This document shows, one piece after another, positions 27,473 through 38,034 of a stretch of DNA of 64,000 bases. The stretch covers positions 248,001-312,000 of the forward strand of contig BOKO01000002.1 of NCBI GenBank assembly GCA_016861025.1, read 5' to 3'. The notes beneath the pieces were generated by a model that saw only the letters and a list, made by a program, of their open reading frames with translations, searched no databases and was not told where the DNA came from. The position numbers and the translations under genes are program-made. Numbering within the stretch: the first letter of the stretch is position 1; each line of letters starts with the position of its first letter. Origin of the DNA: Chloroflexota bacterium. Lineage in GTDB: Bacteria; Chloroflexota; Anaerolineae; Caldilineales; Caldilineaceae.

Positions 27473-27564
27473 TGACGCAAACGCACGGAGACGCAGAAGA
27501 ATTGCAAGACCAGGTTTGTTCAGGATTGCTCTCCGTTTCCCTGCGTCTCTGCGCCTTTGCGTCA
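27473..27564. repeat. Imperfect inverted repeat of a dispersed GACGCAAA..GACGCAG element
   Basis: TGACGCAAACGCACGGAGACGCAG (split: 27473-27484 and 27485-27496) matches, in reverse complement at 27541-27564, at 21 of 24 positions. Elements built of these GACGCAAA and GAGACGCAG words are common between genes in large filamentous bacteria. No transposase accompanies it. Confidence 0.6.
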
Positions 27565-27693
27565 AAATTGTCAGCTTTTCAAGCAGTTTCTTAAGCGATG
27601 GAGTGGTCTGAGGATTGTGGGAGCAATCAAAAAATGCGGAAAAGTCGAAGTTCCAAGTTTTTAGGAGATTGGGATCTCTGAATCTCCAATCTC

Positions 27694-29430
27694 TCAATCT
27701 CCGCTCGCCCGCAAATCCTGCACATTAAGTTGCAAGCGCTTGTTGTTGTTCCAATCGTTCACTTCGAGCTGAAACGCCAGATCGATGCGGCTGCCTTCGC
27801 CAAGCCGGGCGGCCCATTCGCCTTGATGGAAGCCGATGGCATCGTAGACTACACCATTTGTCTCGCCCTCTACGACCAAACGAAGATGTTTGCCGCCGCC
27901 CACGGTGCGCACCCCGCGCACGCGCACACCCGGCGCCATCAACGTCGGCGGCGGATTTTCGCGCCCGGTTGGCTCCAAACGCGCAAATTGCTCGACCAGC
28001 CCCCACGTGATCTCCGAAAGCGACGTCACCGCGTCGATCGGCAGCGTCGGGCGCAGCGCGTTGCGGTCGGCAAGCGTTGTCGTCGCCAGCGTCGCCAACG
28101 CCTCCTCGAACGCGGGCAGCATCGAACGTTTCACCGTAAAGCCGGCGGCGAGATGGTGGCCGCCATGACGCACGAGCAGATGTCCCACCGCATCGAGCGC
28201 GCGGCTGATGTCGAACTCTGGGATGCTGCGCGCACTGCCGCGCGCCTCGTCGGCGTCGTGGTGCATCACCACCGCCGGGCGGTAATAGCGGTCGGTCAGT
28301 CGCCCCGCCACCAGCCCGACAATGCCGTGATCGAAGCGCTCGCTGCCGACGATGAAGATGGCAGGGTCGTCGGCCATCACCGCAGCAAGCTGCTGCTCCG
28401 CTTCCTTTTGCGCACTTTCGGTGAGGGTGCGCCGTCGCTCGTTGAGATGGTGAAGCGACTCGGCCAGGGTGCAGGCTTCGGTGGCGTCGTGCGTGCGCAG
28501 AAGCCGGTACGCCAGCTTCGCATCGCCCAGCCGACCGGCGGCGTTGAGGCGCGGCGCCAGCCGAAAGGAAATCGCCGTTGTATCCACCACTCCCTTACGC
28601 AAATCCGATTGTAGCATCAACGCTGCGAGGCCGGGTCGTGGGGAATGGTTGAGCGTCTCCAGCCCGCGGCGCACCAGGCTGCGGTTCTCGCCGAGCAGCG
28701 GCATCATGTCAGCCACCGTGCCCAGCGCCACCAGATCAAGCAGGCTCGCTTCAACCTCGGCGGCCTGGTCGGGCGTGATCGGCGACCACGGTTCGCGCGA
28801 CGCGGCGCGCAACACGGCCTGCGCCAGACGAAAGGCGACGCCGACGCCCGCCAGCCGTTCGAATTTGCTCGGGCAGTCGGGGCGCCGCGGGTTGATCACC
28901 GCCAGCGCCGGCGGCAAGTCTTTACCGACTGAGTGGTGGTCGGTGACGATCACGTCCAGGTCGTGTTCGACCGCGCAGGCGACTTCGGCGATCGAGCGAA
29001 TGCCGCAGTCAACGGTGATCAGCAGCTGCGCCTGCCCGGCAATGCGCACGATGGCGTCGCTGTTGAGACCGTAGCCCTCGTCGACGCGGTCGGGAATGTA
29101 AGGGCCGACGCGCCCACCCAGCGCTTGCAGCGCGGTCACCAGCAGCGCGGTGGCGGAAACGCCGTCAACATCGAAGTCGCCGTAGACGCAGATCGTCTCA
29201 TGTTTTTCCAGCGCGCGCACGATGCGCTGCACCGCTTTGGGCATGTCGCGCAGTTTGTAGGGGTTCTCGATGGCGACATGTTCGCCCTCCAGAAAGGTGC
29301 GCACTGCGGCCGGCGAGTCGACGCCGCGGTTGTAGAGCACCTGCGCCAGCAGTGGGTGCTCCGGCACGGCGCGCAAAAATGCATCGGGCGCAGGAGCGGC
29401 GATTGTCCAGCGAGCCTGACGGTGTGGCAT
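27694..29430 (-). CDS. recJ: Single-stranded-DNA-specific 5'-3' exonuclease RecJ
   Basis: 578 residues, the usual size. DHH-family motifs are in order: motif I YGDFDVDGVSATALLV (about 80-95), motif III with VIVTDHHSVG (about 155), then the DHHA1 end with GGHHLAAGFTV (about 410). The C-terminal OB-like domain (about 460-575) includes the RVRGVRTVGGGKHLRL strand pair. RecJ degrades single-stranded DNA with Mn/Mg at D and H side chains, in RecF-pathway recombination and mismatch or base-excision repair. It is a single gene, divergent from no partner, with the Tad locus behind and a dehydrogenase gene 40 bp upstream. Confidence 0.94.
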   Translation of the reverse strand: MPHRQARWTIAAPAPDAFLRAVPEHPLLAQVLYNRGVDSPAAVRTFLEGEHVAIENPYKLRDMPKAVQRIVRALEKHETICVYGDFDVDGVSATALLVTALQALGGRVGPYIPDRVDEGYGLNSDAIVRIAGQAQLLITVDCGIRSIAEVACAVEHDLDVIVTDHHSVGKDLPPALAVINPRRPDCPSKFERLAGVGVAFRLAQAVLRAASREPWSPITPDQAAEVEASLLDLVALGTVADMMPLLGENRSLVRRGLETLNHSPRPGLAALMLQSDLRKGVVDTTAISFRLAPRLNAAGRLGDAKLAYRLLRTHDATEACTLAESLHHLNERRRTLTESAQKEAEQQLAAVMADDPAIFIVGSERFDHGIVGLVAGRLTDRYYRPAVVMHHDADEARGSARSIPEFDISRALDAVGHLLVRHGGHHLAAGFTVKRSMLPAFEEALATLATTTLADRNALRPTLPIDAVTSLSEITWGLVEQFARLEPTGRENPPPTLMAPGVRVRGVRTVGGGKHLRLVVEGETNGVVYDAIGFHQGEWAARLGEGSRIDLAFQLEVNDWNNNKRLQLNVQDLRASGD

Positions 29431-29470
29431 GGGATGATTATAGCGATGTGCGGGGTTTGCTCAAATTGGG

Positions 29471-30463
29471 TCATGGCGTTTGCCATTGAAACGCGACGGT
29501 GATCAGCTCCACGCCCGGCTCAGCCAGCGCCGCGTAGGTTTCGGCGGCGGCTTCGGGCGGGCGCACGTCGCTGATCACGCTGCTGACATCGAGCGCGCCG
29601 CGCGTCATGAAATCGAGCACAGCGCGGAAGTCGCGCGGCTGGGCGTCGCGCGGCACGTGGAAGGACAGTTCGCGGCGGAAGGCAGGTTGGTAAGGTATGG
29701 AGAATGCGTCGGGGTAGCTGCCCTGGATCACAAACCGTGCGCCGAGGTCGGCGCTGTCGTCCCACGGCTTCTGCTTTGCCACCTCGATGGCTTGCGGCAG
29801 CACAGCAGGCGCGCCGGTGGCGTCGACCACGACATCGGCGCCATTGGGGAGCTTTTGGGCAAACGCTTCCGCCAGCGGTACTTGCGGGACAAACGCCTCG
29901 ACGCCAGCCTGGTGCGCCAGCGCCACGCGGAAGGGCGACAGGTCGGCGGCTACGACGCGCGCACCGGTGAGTGCGTGCAGCCGCGCCGCCAGCGCGCCGA
30001 TGGCGCCCAATCCGATCACGGCGACCGTTTCGTGCGGTTGGGGCCGGCTCAGGCGCACACCGCGATAGGCGATGGCGGCAAGGTGTGCGGCGCTGGCGTG
30101 CAGCGGATCGAGGCCGTCGGGCAACGGATAGAGTTCACGCTCGGCGCGCACGGCATGGCTGACATGCCCACCCCACGCCAGGTTGGCGCTGGCGGCGCTG
30201 GTGCCATTGCAGTAGACGAGCGCACCTTCCGTGATCGTGGCGCCCTCCCCGCGCGCCAGCACACGCCCGACAAAGGAGTAACCGGGAATGAACGGGAAGA
30301 CGGCGCCTTCCTGCTTGCCGGCGCGACAGCGCAGATCAGTGCCGGGGCTGATGAGCGTGTAGAGCGCTTCGAGCAGCACCTCGCCCGCCGCCGGCGCGGG
30401 AATTTGCACCGTGTCCAGGATCACCTGGTTCGGCGCTGTAAAGATAATGGCTTTGGCTTGCAT
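29471..30463 (-). CDS. Medium-chain zinc-type alcohol dehydrogenase-like protein
   Basis: 330 residues from the ATG at 30463, which has GGAGA 10 bases upstream; the longer frame adds an unlikely 34-residue start. It is a GroES-like N-domain followed by a Rossmann fold with VAVIGLGAIGALAARL (about 157-172). The N-terminal ALYTLISPGTDLRCRAGKQE marks the LISPGTE subfamily, often annotated as oxidoreductases on sugars or polyols. The usual structural zinc cysteine cluster is missing. Substrate and cofactor are not known. It lies 40 bp upstream of recJ on the same strand; that link is probably not functional. Confidence 0.82.
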   Translation of the reverse strand: MQAKAIIFTAPNQVILDTVQIPAPAAGEVLLEALYTLISPGTDLRCRAGKQEGAVFPFIPGYSFVGRVLARGEGATITEGALVYCNGTSAASANLAWGGHVSHAVRAERELYPLPDGLDPLHASAAHLAAIAYRGVRLSRPQPHETVAVIGLGAIGALAARLHALTGARVVAADLSPFRVALAHQAGVEAFVPQVPLAEAFAQKLPNGADVVVDATGAPAVLPQAIEVAKQKPWDDSADLGARFVIQGSYPDAFSIPYQPAFRRELSFHVPRDAQPRDFRAVLDFMTRGALDVSSVISDVRPPEAAAETYAALAEPGVELITVAFQWQTP

Positions 30464-30697
30464 CGCTGTTGTTCTCCGTAGAATCATTTCGACTGCTTCG
30501 CAGAGATTGACGGTGTTTGAGCAGAACGCACTCGGTGCGAACATACCCGCGATCTTTGAAAGCAAATATGTTCATTATACAATTCCATCATAATTAGCTA
30601 CATTTTTTGGTGAGATAAGCTAAGATTTTTGTAGATTTGAACGTGGACGCCGTTTCTGTCAGCTTGATGGGCATGGAAACGAAAGGTTCTCACCTGC

Positions 30698-31849
30698 ATG
30701 GCTCGCTATATCGGACACACTGAATTTCAACATGGCGCGCCGCTGCGCACGGGCGTGCTGGTGGTCAACCTGGGCACGCCGGAAGCGCCGACAGCCAGAG
30801 CGCTCCGCCCCTATCTCCGCCAGTTTCTCGGCGATCCGCGCGTGATCGAATGGCCCGCCTGGTTGTGGAAACCCATCCTCAACGGCATTATTCTCAACGT
30901 GCGACCCAGGAAGTCCGCCAGACTCTACGCTTCGATCTGGACTGACCAGGGATCGCCCTTGTTGGTCTACTCGCAAAGCATTGTTGGGCAGATACGAACG
31001 GCGTTGCAGCAGGAGTGGGGCGACGCAATTCAGGTTGAGCTGGCGATGCGCTATGGACGCCCTTCGATTGTAGAACGGTTGGAGGCAATGCGCCAAGCCA
31101 ACGTGCAGCGACTGCTCGTTCTGCCGCTGTTTCCACAATACTCGGCCACAACGACGGCTACGATCTTTGATGTGGTTTTTGACGAACTGAAACGTTGGCG
31201 CTGGATGCCTGAATTGCGCACTATCACCGGCTACCACGATCACCCGCTCTACATTCGCGCTGTGGCTGAGAGCGTGCGTCGCTTGTGGGCGGACGCCGGT
31301 CGACCTGACAAGCTGCTCTTTTCGTTCCACGGTATTCCGAAAAGTTATTTTGAGAAAGGCGACCCCTATTATTGTTTCTGTCACAAAACCGCACGCCTCG
31401 TCGCCGAAGAATTGGAGCTGACGCAGGAGATGTATGAGGTCTGCTTCCAATCGCGATTTGGACCAGAGGAGTGGCTACAACCCTACACAGACAAGACCCT
31501 CGAAGCATGGGCGAAGCACGGGATTGAGCGCGTCCACGCGCTCTGCCCTGGTTTTGCCGTTGATTGTTTAGAAACGCTGGAAGAAATCGCTGAGGAGAAT
31601 CGCGAAGTGTTTTTAGAGGCGGGCGGCAAGGAGCACCGCTATATCCCGTGTCTGAACGACGGCGAGGATCAGGTGGCGTTGATGCTCGATCTGATCAGGA
31701 GCAATCTCCACGGTTGGCGCCCCCCTACTGCGGAGGAGCTGCGCCAAAGCTTGGCCGCGCACCATTACACCGCTACTGTCGCTCGCCAAAATCCACCAGC
31801 GCGGTCATATTCCAGAGCAATCGAGCGTCGTGTGCATCCGGCTCGATGA
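30698..31849 (+). CDS. hemH: Ferrochelatase
   Basis: 383 residues. The family signature is clear: VLVVNLGTPEAPTARALRPY at the start, RQFLGDPRVIEWP, and the catalytic histidine H211 in LLFSFHGIPKSYFEKGDPY. Near the C-terminus, GKEHRYIPCLNDGEDQVALM holds the acidic proton-accepting side. It inserts Fe(II) into protoporphyrin IX (or coproporphyrin III, in monoderm-type pathways). The length and lack of an Fe-S cluster cysteine set do not settle which. The gene stands alone. Its last 77 bases overlap, tail to tail, the end of the HlyD-like gene on the other strand, so the final ~25 residues share DNA with that gene. Confidence 0.93.
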   Translation: MARYIGHTEFQHGAPLRTGVLVVNLGTPEAPTARALRPYLRQFLGDPRVIEWPAWLWKPILNGIILNVRPRKSARLYASIWTDQGSPLLVYSQSIVGQIRTALQQEWGDAIQVELAMRYGRPSIVERLEAMRQANVQRLLVLPLFPQYSATTTATIFDVVFDELKRWRWMPELRTITGYHDHPLYIRAVAESVRRLWADAGRPDKLLFSFHGIPKSYFEKGDPYYCFCHKTARLVAEELELTQEMYEVCFQSRFGPEEWLQPYTDKTLEAWAKHGIERVHALCPGFAVDCLETLEEIAEENREVFLEAGGKEHRYIPCLNDGEDQVALMLDLIRSNLHGWRPPTAEELRQSLAAHHYTATVARQNPPARSYSRAIERRVHPAR

Positions 31850-33173
31850 CAACGCGATAGACAATATCGCCGTCGATCTGGTCGGCAATGGCAAGCGTGC
31901 GCTGTGGCAAAAAACCGGCCATGGGTGCGGCCAGGCTGGTCTCGCCAACCTGACGAATGCGCACCACTTCACCCCTCACCGTCAAAGATGGCAGGGCGTC
32001 AAAAGTGACAGTGACCTCGTCGCCCGGTGTAATGCCGGCCACATCCAGCTCAGTCAAACCAAGCGTTTCGATGCGCCAGCTCGATAGATCGGCTAACTGG
32101 ATGATCGGCAGGTTGGGGGCAACCTGCTCGCCGCTGTCGACGCCCAACACAGTCACTGTGCCGTCGAACGGTGCACGCAACTCGGTCTCGCTCAGTGCAA
32201 CCAATGCGTCCTGCAACTGCGCCACAGCGATGTCAACATCGCCCTGCGCAACTGCGATTTCTTCTGCGCGTGCGCCGACCTTGACTCGATCCAGGGCAGC
32301 CTGCGCCTGCTGCACGTGCGCTTCCGCTTCAGCCAGTTCGCCGGGTTGCGCTTGTTTTAGTGTGTCAAGGCGCGCCTGCGCCTGGCGCACGGCGGCCGCA
32401 GCGCTGGCGATCTGCTCGGGCGTAGCGCCGCTTTGCAGCAAATCAAAGCGCGCCTGAGCTGCCTTGAAGGCGGCTGTGGCCTGCTGCATCGCCAGCGATT
32501 CCGGCAACATACCGATGTCGGGATTGTTGCGCACGCGATTGTAAGCAGAGCGCGCCTGGTCAAGCTGCGCCTGCGCCAGTTCGAGCAGGGCGGTCGCCTC
32601 GATGATTTCCTGTGGGTCTGCGCCGCGCGTCAGAAGACGATAGTCCGCCTGAGCCTGGGCCAGCGCGGCTTCGGCCTCGGCGATCGCGCCCGGCAGCAAT
32701 CCCTCCGCCAATTTGGCATAGACAGCCTGCGCTGCGGCCAGAGCCGCTTCCATCTCGGCCACTTCCTCTGGCAATGGCCCCGACTCCAGCAATGCCAACG
32801 CTGCGCGCGCCCGGTTGAGCGCCGCCTCAGCCTGGGCGACCATCACTCGTTGACGGTTGTCCTTGAGCTTGACAAGCAATTGACCCGCCGCCACTGTTTC
32901 GCCTTCCCGCACATAGACCTCATGTACGATGCCTTCGATCGGCATGCTGAGTTCGACGCTGCGCACAGGTACGACGCTTGCCTCGGCGCGTATACGACGC
33001 GCCGAGGACGCGACGGCTGGCTGACCCTCTTTCATCTCCGGAGCCGTCTGCCAGCGCGGCGCTGCAAACACACGCATAAGCGCATCCGGCCAGACGCCCA
33101 AACGATGTCCGAAATAACCAGCGCCAGCCACAACCAGTACACTGAACAGCAGGATCAGCCAACGGTTTGACAT
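31773..33173 (-). CDS. HlyD-family membrane fusion/periplasmic adaptor-like protein with long coiled coil
   Basis: 466 residues from the ATG at 33173; a TTG further up is less likely. A single N-terminal membrane helix (about 5-25) is followed by a biotinyl-lipoyl half (VEGIVHEVYVREGETVAAGQ type) and then a long helical arm (about 115-330). The arm is built of repeats like AEAALAQAQADYRLLTRGAD that vary around about 35 residues. The second lipoyl half, ELRAPFDGTVTVLGVDSGEQ, and a beta barrel follow. Such adaptors join an inner-membrane transporter to outer layers. No MacB-type ABC transporter lies beside it, so it is an orphan here. It overlaps hemH by 77 bp at the 3' ends. Confidence 0.88.
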   Translation of the reverse strand: MSNRWLILLFSVLVVAGAGYFGHRLGVWPDALMRVFAAPRWQTAPEMKEGQPAVASSARRIRAEASVVPVRSVELSMPIEGIVHEVYVREGETVAAGQLLVKLKDNRQRVMVAQAEAALNRARAALALLESGPLPEEVAEMEAALAAAQAVYAKLAEGLLPGAIAEAEAALAQAQADYRLLTRGADPQEIIEATALLELAQAQLDQARSAYNRVRNNPDIGMLPESLAMQQATAAFKAAQARFDLLQSGATPEQIASAAAAVRQAQARLDTLKQAQPGELAEAEAHVQQAQAALDRVKVGARAEEIAVAQGDVDIAVAQLQDALVALSETELRAPFDGTVTVLGVDSGEQVAPNLPIIQLADLSSWRIETLGLTELDVAGITPGDEVTVTFDALPSLTVRGEVVRIRQVGETSLAAPMAGFLPQRTLAIADQIDGDIVYRVVIEPDAHDARLLWNMTALVDFGERQ

Positions 33174-33272
33174 TGCTTGCAGTTTCTTCTCCCCTACAGG
33201 TTCGCCCAACGCATAGACCTGTGTCTATTGTATCAGCGGATAGGCAAACTCATAGCATCGGGCGGGGCGCAT

Positions 33273-34466
<1,194 letters not shown>

Positions 34467-34556
34467 TGCGAATCTCCTTGCTGTGTGATGACGGATTCGA
34501 TTTGTTTTGGAATTGTGATAGCATTCTAGCACGAACGCCCAGGAACCGAGGAAACC

Positions 34557-34775
34557 ATGAAAAACAGTGCTGTTGTCAGCGAGGAAGAACTGAATCGAGA
34601 TACGCCAACTCAGGCGGCGGATATAAGTACAGACCTTGTGACATACCCACACGCATTGACCAGCGAGGAGAGTGAGTTTCAGCGTCGCAAACGGTTGCAG
34701 CAAGAGACCTATGCCTCTATCCACAGGTTTAGTGCACAGGATCGCTTGAGTCGAGACGAAGTCCATATTCGTTGA
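34557..34775 (+). CDS. Small hypothetical protein
   Basis: 72 residues. GAGGAAACC stands directly before the ATG, a good start signal. The product is hydrophilic and highly charged, with a Glu/Arg-rich C-terminal half (EESEFQRRKRLQQETYASIH) likely to be helical. No family is recognised. It is divergent from the oxidoreductase gene and 20 bp before the SnoaL-like remnant, so it is either a small accessory gene of the restriction locus or a chance frame. Confidence 0.35.
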   Translation: MKNSAVVSEEELNRDTPTQAADISTDLVTYPHALTSEESEFQRRKRLQQETYASIHRFSAQDRLSRDEVHIR

Positions 34776-34795
34776 CGAAATAATTGCACACTGCG

Positions 34796-34912
34796 ATGCC
34801 ACACGCTGAACGTTTCCTAACCTACCTCCGCTATTACGCCGACAAGCATCTCGGTGCCATCGCTGCCATGTTTGCCGATGACATCACGCAGAACGTCCAG
34901 GAAAATTCGTGA
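34796..34912 (+). pseudogene. Truncated SnoaL/NTF2-like protein remnant
   Basis: 38 codons: MPHAERFLTYLRYYADKHLG followed by AIAAMFADDITQ and a stop. This is the usual opening of SnoaL-like nuclear-transport-factor-2 proteins (helix, then AIAAMFADDV), which continue for a further 100 residues that are absent here. Its TGA overlaps the GTG start of the restriction-modification gene (GTGA), so the remnant now works, if at all, as a translated leader for that gene. Insertion of the restriction gene into the old frame would explain it. Confidence 0.6.
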
Positions 34913-37900
34913 AAGCAGCCCTGAAGCAGTACGCCAAAACGATTGGGGAGGTCGCCCACCAGGGCGATGCCCGCGAAGAAAGTTACTATGCAGCGCTGGC
35001 CGCACTGTTGCAGCAAAGTGCGGCGGCAGCGGGCAGCAGCAACATCCACGTCACCACGCTGCCCAAGCCGACCGAGGCCGGCAACCCCGATTTCCGCGTG
35101 TGGGACGGCGCCAACCGGGTCGTCGGCTATGTAGAGGCAAAGCTGCCCAGCCAGCACAACCTGGACGCTATCGAAGCCGGCGAACAACTGCTGCGCTATC
35201 GCCGCACCTTCCCCAATTTGATCCTGACCAACTTCTGCGAGTTTCGCCTCTATCGCGACGGTCTCCTGGTCGACCGCGTCGTGGCAGCGCAGCCCATTGT
35301 GCTGCAGCTTGGGCAGACGCCGCCGCTGGAGAACGTCGACAGACTGATCAACTTGCTGGCGCAGTTCTTCGCGTTCTCCCTGTCCCAGAGTTTCACGGCA
35401 GAGGCGCTGGCGCTACAACTGGCGAAACGCACGCGCTTTCTGCGCGATGTGGTGGCCGACCAACTGCGCACCGAGCAGCAGACACAGCCCGGCGATCTGC
35501 TGGGCTTCTATGAGGCGTTCCAACGCTTCCTGATCGGCGCGCTTACACTGGAGGAGTTCGCCGACCTCTACGCCCAGACGGTGACCTACGGCCTCTTTGC
35601 CGCGCGCACACGTTCCACCAACAGCTTCAACCGCCGACTGGCCTTTGATGCGATCCCGCACACCATCGGCATCCTGCGCGACGTCTTCAAGTTCATCTCA
35701 CTGGGCGACCTGCCGCAGCCGATCGAGTGGATCGTGGACGATATCGCCGAGGTGCTGGCCGTTGCCGATGTCAACGACATCCTGGATCGCTATTTTCATG
35801 AGGGCAAAGGTAGCGATCCCATCGTGCATTTCTACGAGACTTTTCTGGAAGCCTACGACCCCGACGAACGCGAGCGGCGCGGCGTCTTCTACACGCCGGA
35901 GCCGGCGGTCTCCTACATCGTACGCTCGCTGCACCAGATCCTGAAGACGGTCTTCCACCGCGCCGACGGACTGGCCGCCGAGAACGTCACGCTCCTCGAC
36001 CCGGCTGCCGGCACGATGACCTTCCTAGCGTTCGCCTGTCAGTTGGCCGTGCAGGAATTCGAGCAGAAATATGGCGCTGGCGGGCGCGACGCCTTTATCC
36101 GCCAGCACATCCTCAAGCACTTCTACGCCTTCGAGTTGATGATGGCACCCTACGCCGTCGGCCATCTCAAGATCGCCTTCTATCTGGAGGAATTGGGCCA
36201 TCGCCTGACCAGCAAAGAACGCTTCCAGTTCTATCTCACCAACACGCTGGAAATGGAGGCGCTCGAACAGACGCACCTGCCCGGCATTGCGTCGCTGGCC
36301 GAGGAGTCGCAACTGGCGGGCAAAGTCAAGGCGCAGCAGCCGATCCTGGTGATCCTGGGCAACCCGCCCTATTCGGGGCACTCGACCAACAAGGGCGCCT
36401 GGATTCGCGGGCTGATCGAGGACTACAAATATCTGGACGGCAAGCCGCTCAACGAGAAGAACCCCAAGTGGCTGCAAGATGATTACGTCAAGTTTCTGCG
36501 CTTCGCCCAGTGGAAGATCGAGCAGGCCGGCGAGGGTGTGGTGGGTATGATCACCAACCATTCCTATCTGGACAACCCGACCTTCCGCGCCATGCGCTAC
36601 AGCCTGATGCAGACCTTCGACGACATCTATGTGCTCGACCTGCACGGCAATGCGCTCCGGCGCGAACGCACGCCGGCCGGCGGCAAGGATGAAAATGTCT
36701 TCGACATCCAGCAGGGCGTCGCTATCGTCTTTCTCGTCAAGCGCGACGGCGCAAAGCAGGCGCTGGCTTCCGTCCATCATGCCGAACTGTGGGGCGAACG
36801 CACGGCAAAGTATAGCTGGCTGACCGCACACGACGTCGCCACGACCGCCTGGCAAACGGTTCAGCCCAGGCCGGAATTCTATCTGTTCGTCCCGCGCGAC
36901 GATGTGGGGCTGGCGCGCTACAACCAGTTCGTCAAAGTGAATGACCTGTTTCCGGTGAACAACGTCGGGATCGTGACCGCGCGCGACCAATTCGTCACCG
37001 ATTTCGACAAGGATGCACTCAAACAACGCATCCGCCTGGTGCGCGATGGCGCAACGCCGGACGAAGTGCTGCGCCAGGGATTTGGACTGCACGACAAGGC
37101 AGGGTGGAAACTGGCTGAAGCGCGCAAAAAAGTGCAGCAGGACGCGGCCTGGGAGAGCCGTCTCGTGCGCTGTCTCTACCGTCCCTTCGACGTGCGCTGG
37201 ATTTTCTATCACCCCGCGTGGATCGAACGGGATCGCGCAGCCGTGATGCGGCACATGATGCAAGAGAATCTAGGATTGGTTGTACCGAAACGAGTCGAAA
37301 TCTCTGGGGGATGGAATCACGCGTTGGTTGCCAATCTTCCAATTGAACATGTCACGGTGTCATTGAAAACCATTGACTACCTTTTCCCGCTGTATCTCTA
37401 CCCCGACCCAGCGCAAAACGATCTCTTTAGCCAGCTTGCCCCGCAGGAGAAACAGCCCAATCTGGCGGCCAACGTCGTCGCTGCGCTGACAGCGGCTTAC
37501 GGCCAGCCGCCCGCGCCGGAGGCGATCTTTCACTACGTCTACGCCGTGCTTTATGCCGACGCCTACCGCGAGCAGTACGCCGACTTCCTGCGCGGCGATT
37601 TTCCGCGCATTCCCTTCACTACCGACGTTGAACTATTTCAGGAACTGGCGGCGCTGGGGGCGCGGCTGGCGGCGCTGCATCTGCTCCACGCGCCGGAACT
37701 CGACCCACCGCTGGCGCGCTTCGAGGGCGAAGGCGACAGCCGGGTGGCGCGCAACGAAAGCCAGGGTTTCCGCTATGACGCGGCCGCCGCACGCGTCTTC
37801 ATCAACCCCACCCAGCACTTTGCGCCGGTTCCCCCGGATCTGTGGGAATATCGGATCGGCGGCTATCAGGTGCTGGAAAAGTGGCTCAAGGACCGCCGCG

Positions 37901-38031
37901 ACCGTCGGCTAACGCTGGAGGAGATCAAGACCTACTGTCGCGTCGTGACCGCTATCCGGCGCACGTTGGAAGTCCAGGCGGCCATCGATGCGCTCTATCC
38001 AGGGGTAGAACAGTCGATTGTGCGGGTGTGA
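34909..38031 (+). CDS. Single-chain restriction-modification enzyme, type ISP/IIG-like (nuclease plus N6-adenine methylase)
   Basis: 1040 residues with a GTG start coupled to the preceding remnant. The N-terminal PD-(D/E)xK nuclease core has D61 in GNPDFRVWDG and E76-x-K78 in GYVEAKLP. A long linker leads to the gamma-class methylase: motif I LLDPAAGTMTFLAF (D364) and motif IV ILGNPPYSGHS (N485-P-P-Y), typical of N6-adenine methylation. The C-terminal 400 residues should be the target-recognition domain and resemble the C-terminus of type ISP enzymes. Type ISP enzymes (LlaGI) also carry a helicase domain; I see no Walker A here, so it acts more like a type IIG enzyme. It protects against foreign DNA and methylates the host copy. 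Confidence 0.85.
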   Translation: MKAALKQYAKTIGEVAHQGDAREESYYAALAALLQQSAAAAGSSNIHVTTLPKPTEAGNPDFRVWDGANRVVGYVEAKLPSQHNLDAIEAGEQLLRYRRTFPNLILTNFCEFRLYRDGLLVDRVVAAQPIVLQLGQTPPLENVDRLINLLAQFFAFSLSQSFTAEALALQLAKRTRFLRDVVADQLRTEQQTQPGDLLGFYEAFQRFLIGALTLEEFADLYAQTVTYGLFAARTRSTNSFNRRLAFDAIPHTIGILRDVFKFISLGDLPQPIEWIVDDIAEVLAVADVNDILDRYFHEGKGSDPIVHFYETFLEAYDPDERERRGVFYTPEPAVSYIVRSLHQILKTVFHRADGLAAENVTLLDPAAGTMTFLAFACQLAVQEFEQKYGAGGRDAFIRQHILKHFYAFELMMAPYAVGHLKIAFYLEELGHRLTSKERFQFYLTNTLEMEALEQTHLPGIASLAEESQLAGKVKAQQPILVILGNPPYSGHSTNKGAWIRGLIEDYKYLDGKPLNEKNPKWLQDDYVKFLRFAQWKIEQAGEGVVGMITNHSYLDNPTFRAMRYSLMQTFDDIYVLDLHGNALRRERTPAGGKDENVFDIQQGVAIVFLVKRDGAKQALASVHHAELWGERTAKYSWLTAHDVATTAWQTVQPRPEFYLFVPRDDVGLARYNQFVKVNDLFPVNNVGIVTARDQFVTDFDKDALKQRIRLVRDGATPDEVLRQGFGLHDKAGWKLAEARKKVQQDAAWESRLVRCLYRPFDVRWIFYHPAWIERDRAAVMRHMMQENLGLVVPKRVEISGGWNHALVANLPIEHVTVSLKTIDYLFPLYLYPDPAQNDLFSQLAPQEKQPNLAANVVAALTAAYGQPPAPEAIFHYVYAVLYADAYREQYADFLRGDFPRIPFTTDVELFQELAALGARLAALHLLHAPELDPPLARFEGEGDSRVARNESQGFRYDAAAARVFINPTQHFAPVPPDLWEYRIGGYQVLEKWLKDRRDRRLTLEEIKTYCRVVTAIRRTLEVQAAIDALYPGVEQSIVRV

Positions 38032-38034
38032 GCC

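Larger units (their letters stand above)
27112..27693. other. Intergenic region between recJ and the Tad locus
   Basis: 580 bp with no convincing gene. It should hold the flp promoter near its left end, the palindrome at 27181, and dispersed repeats further right. Frames on both strands are short and lack family features. Confidence 0.55.

Noticed and set aside
29480..30481. A 333-codon plus-strand frame opposite the medium-chain dehydrogenase
   Set aside because: The dehydrogenase on the minus strand has clear GroES-like and Rossmann motifs; this frame has none.
36025..37263. A 412-codon minus-strand frame inside the restriction-modification gene
   Set aside because: The sense strand has methylase motifs at the same place; the antisense product has none.
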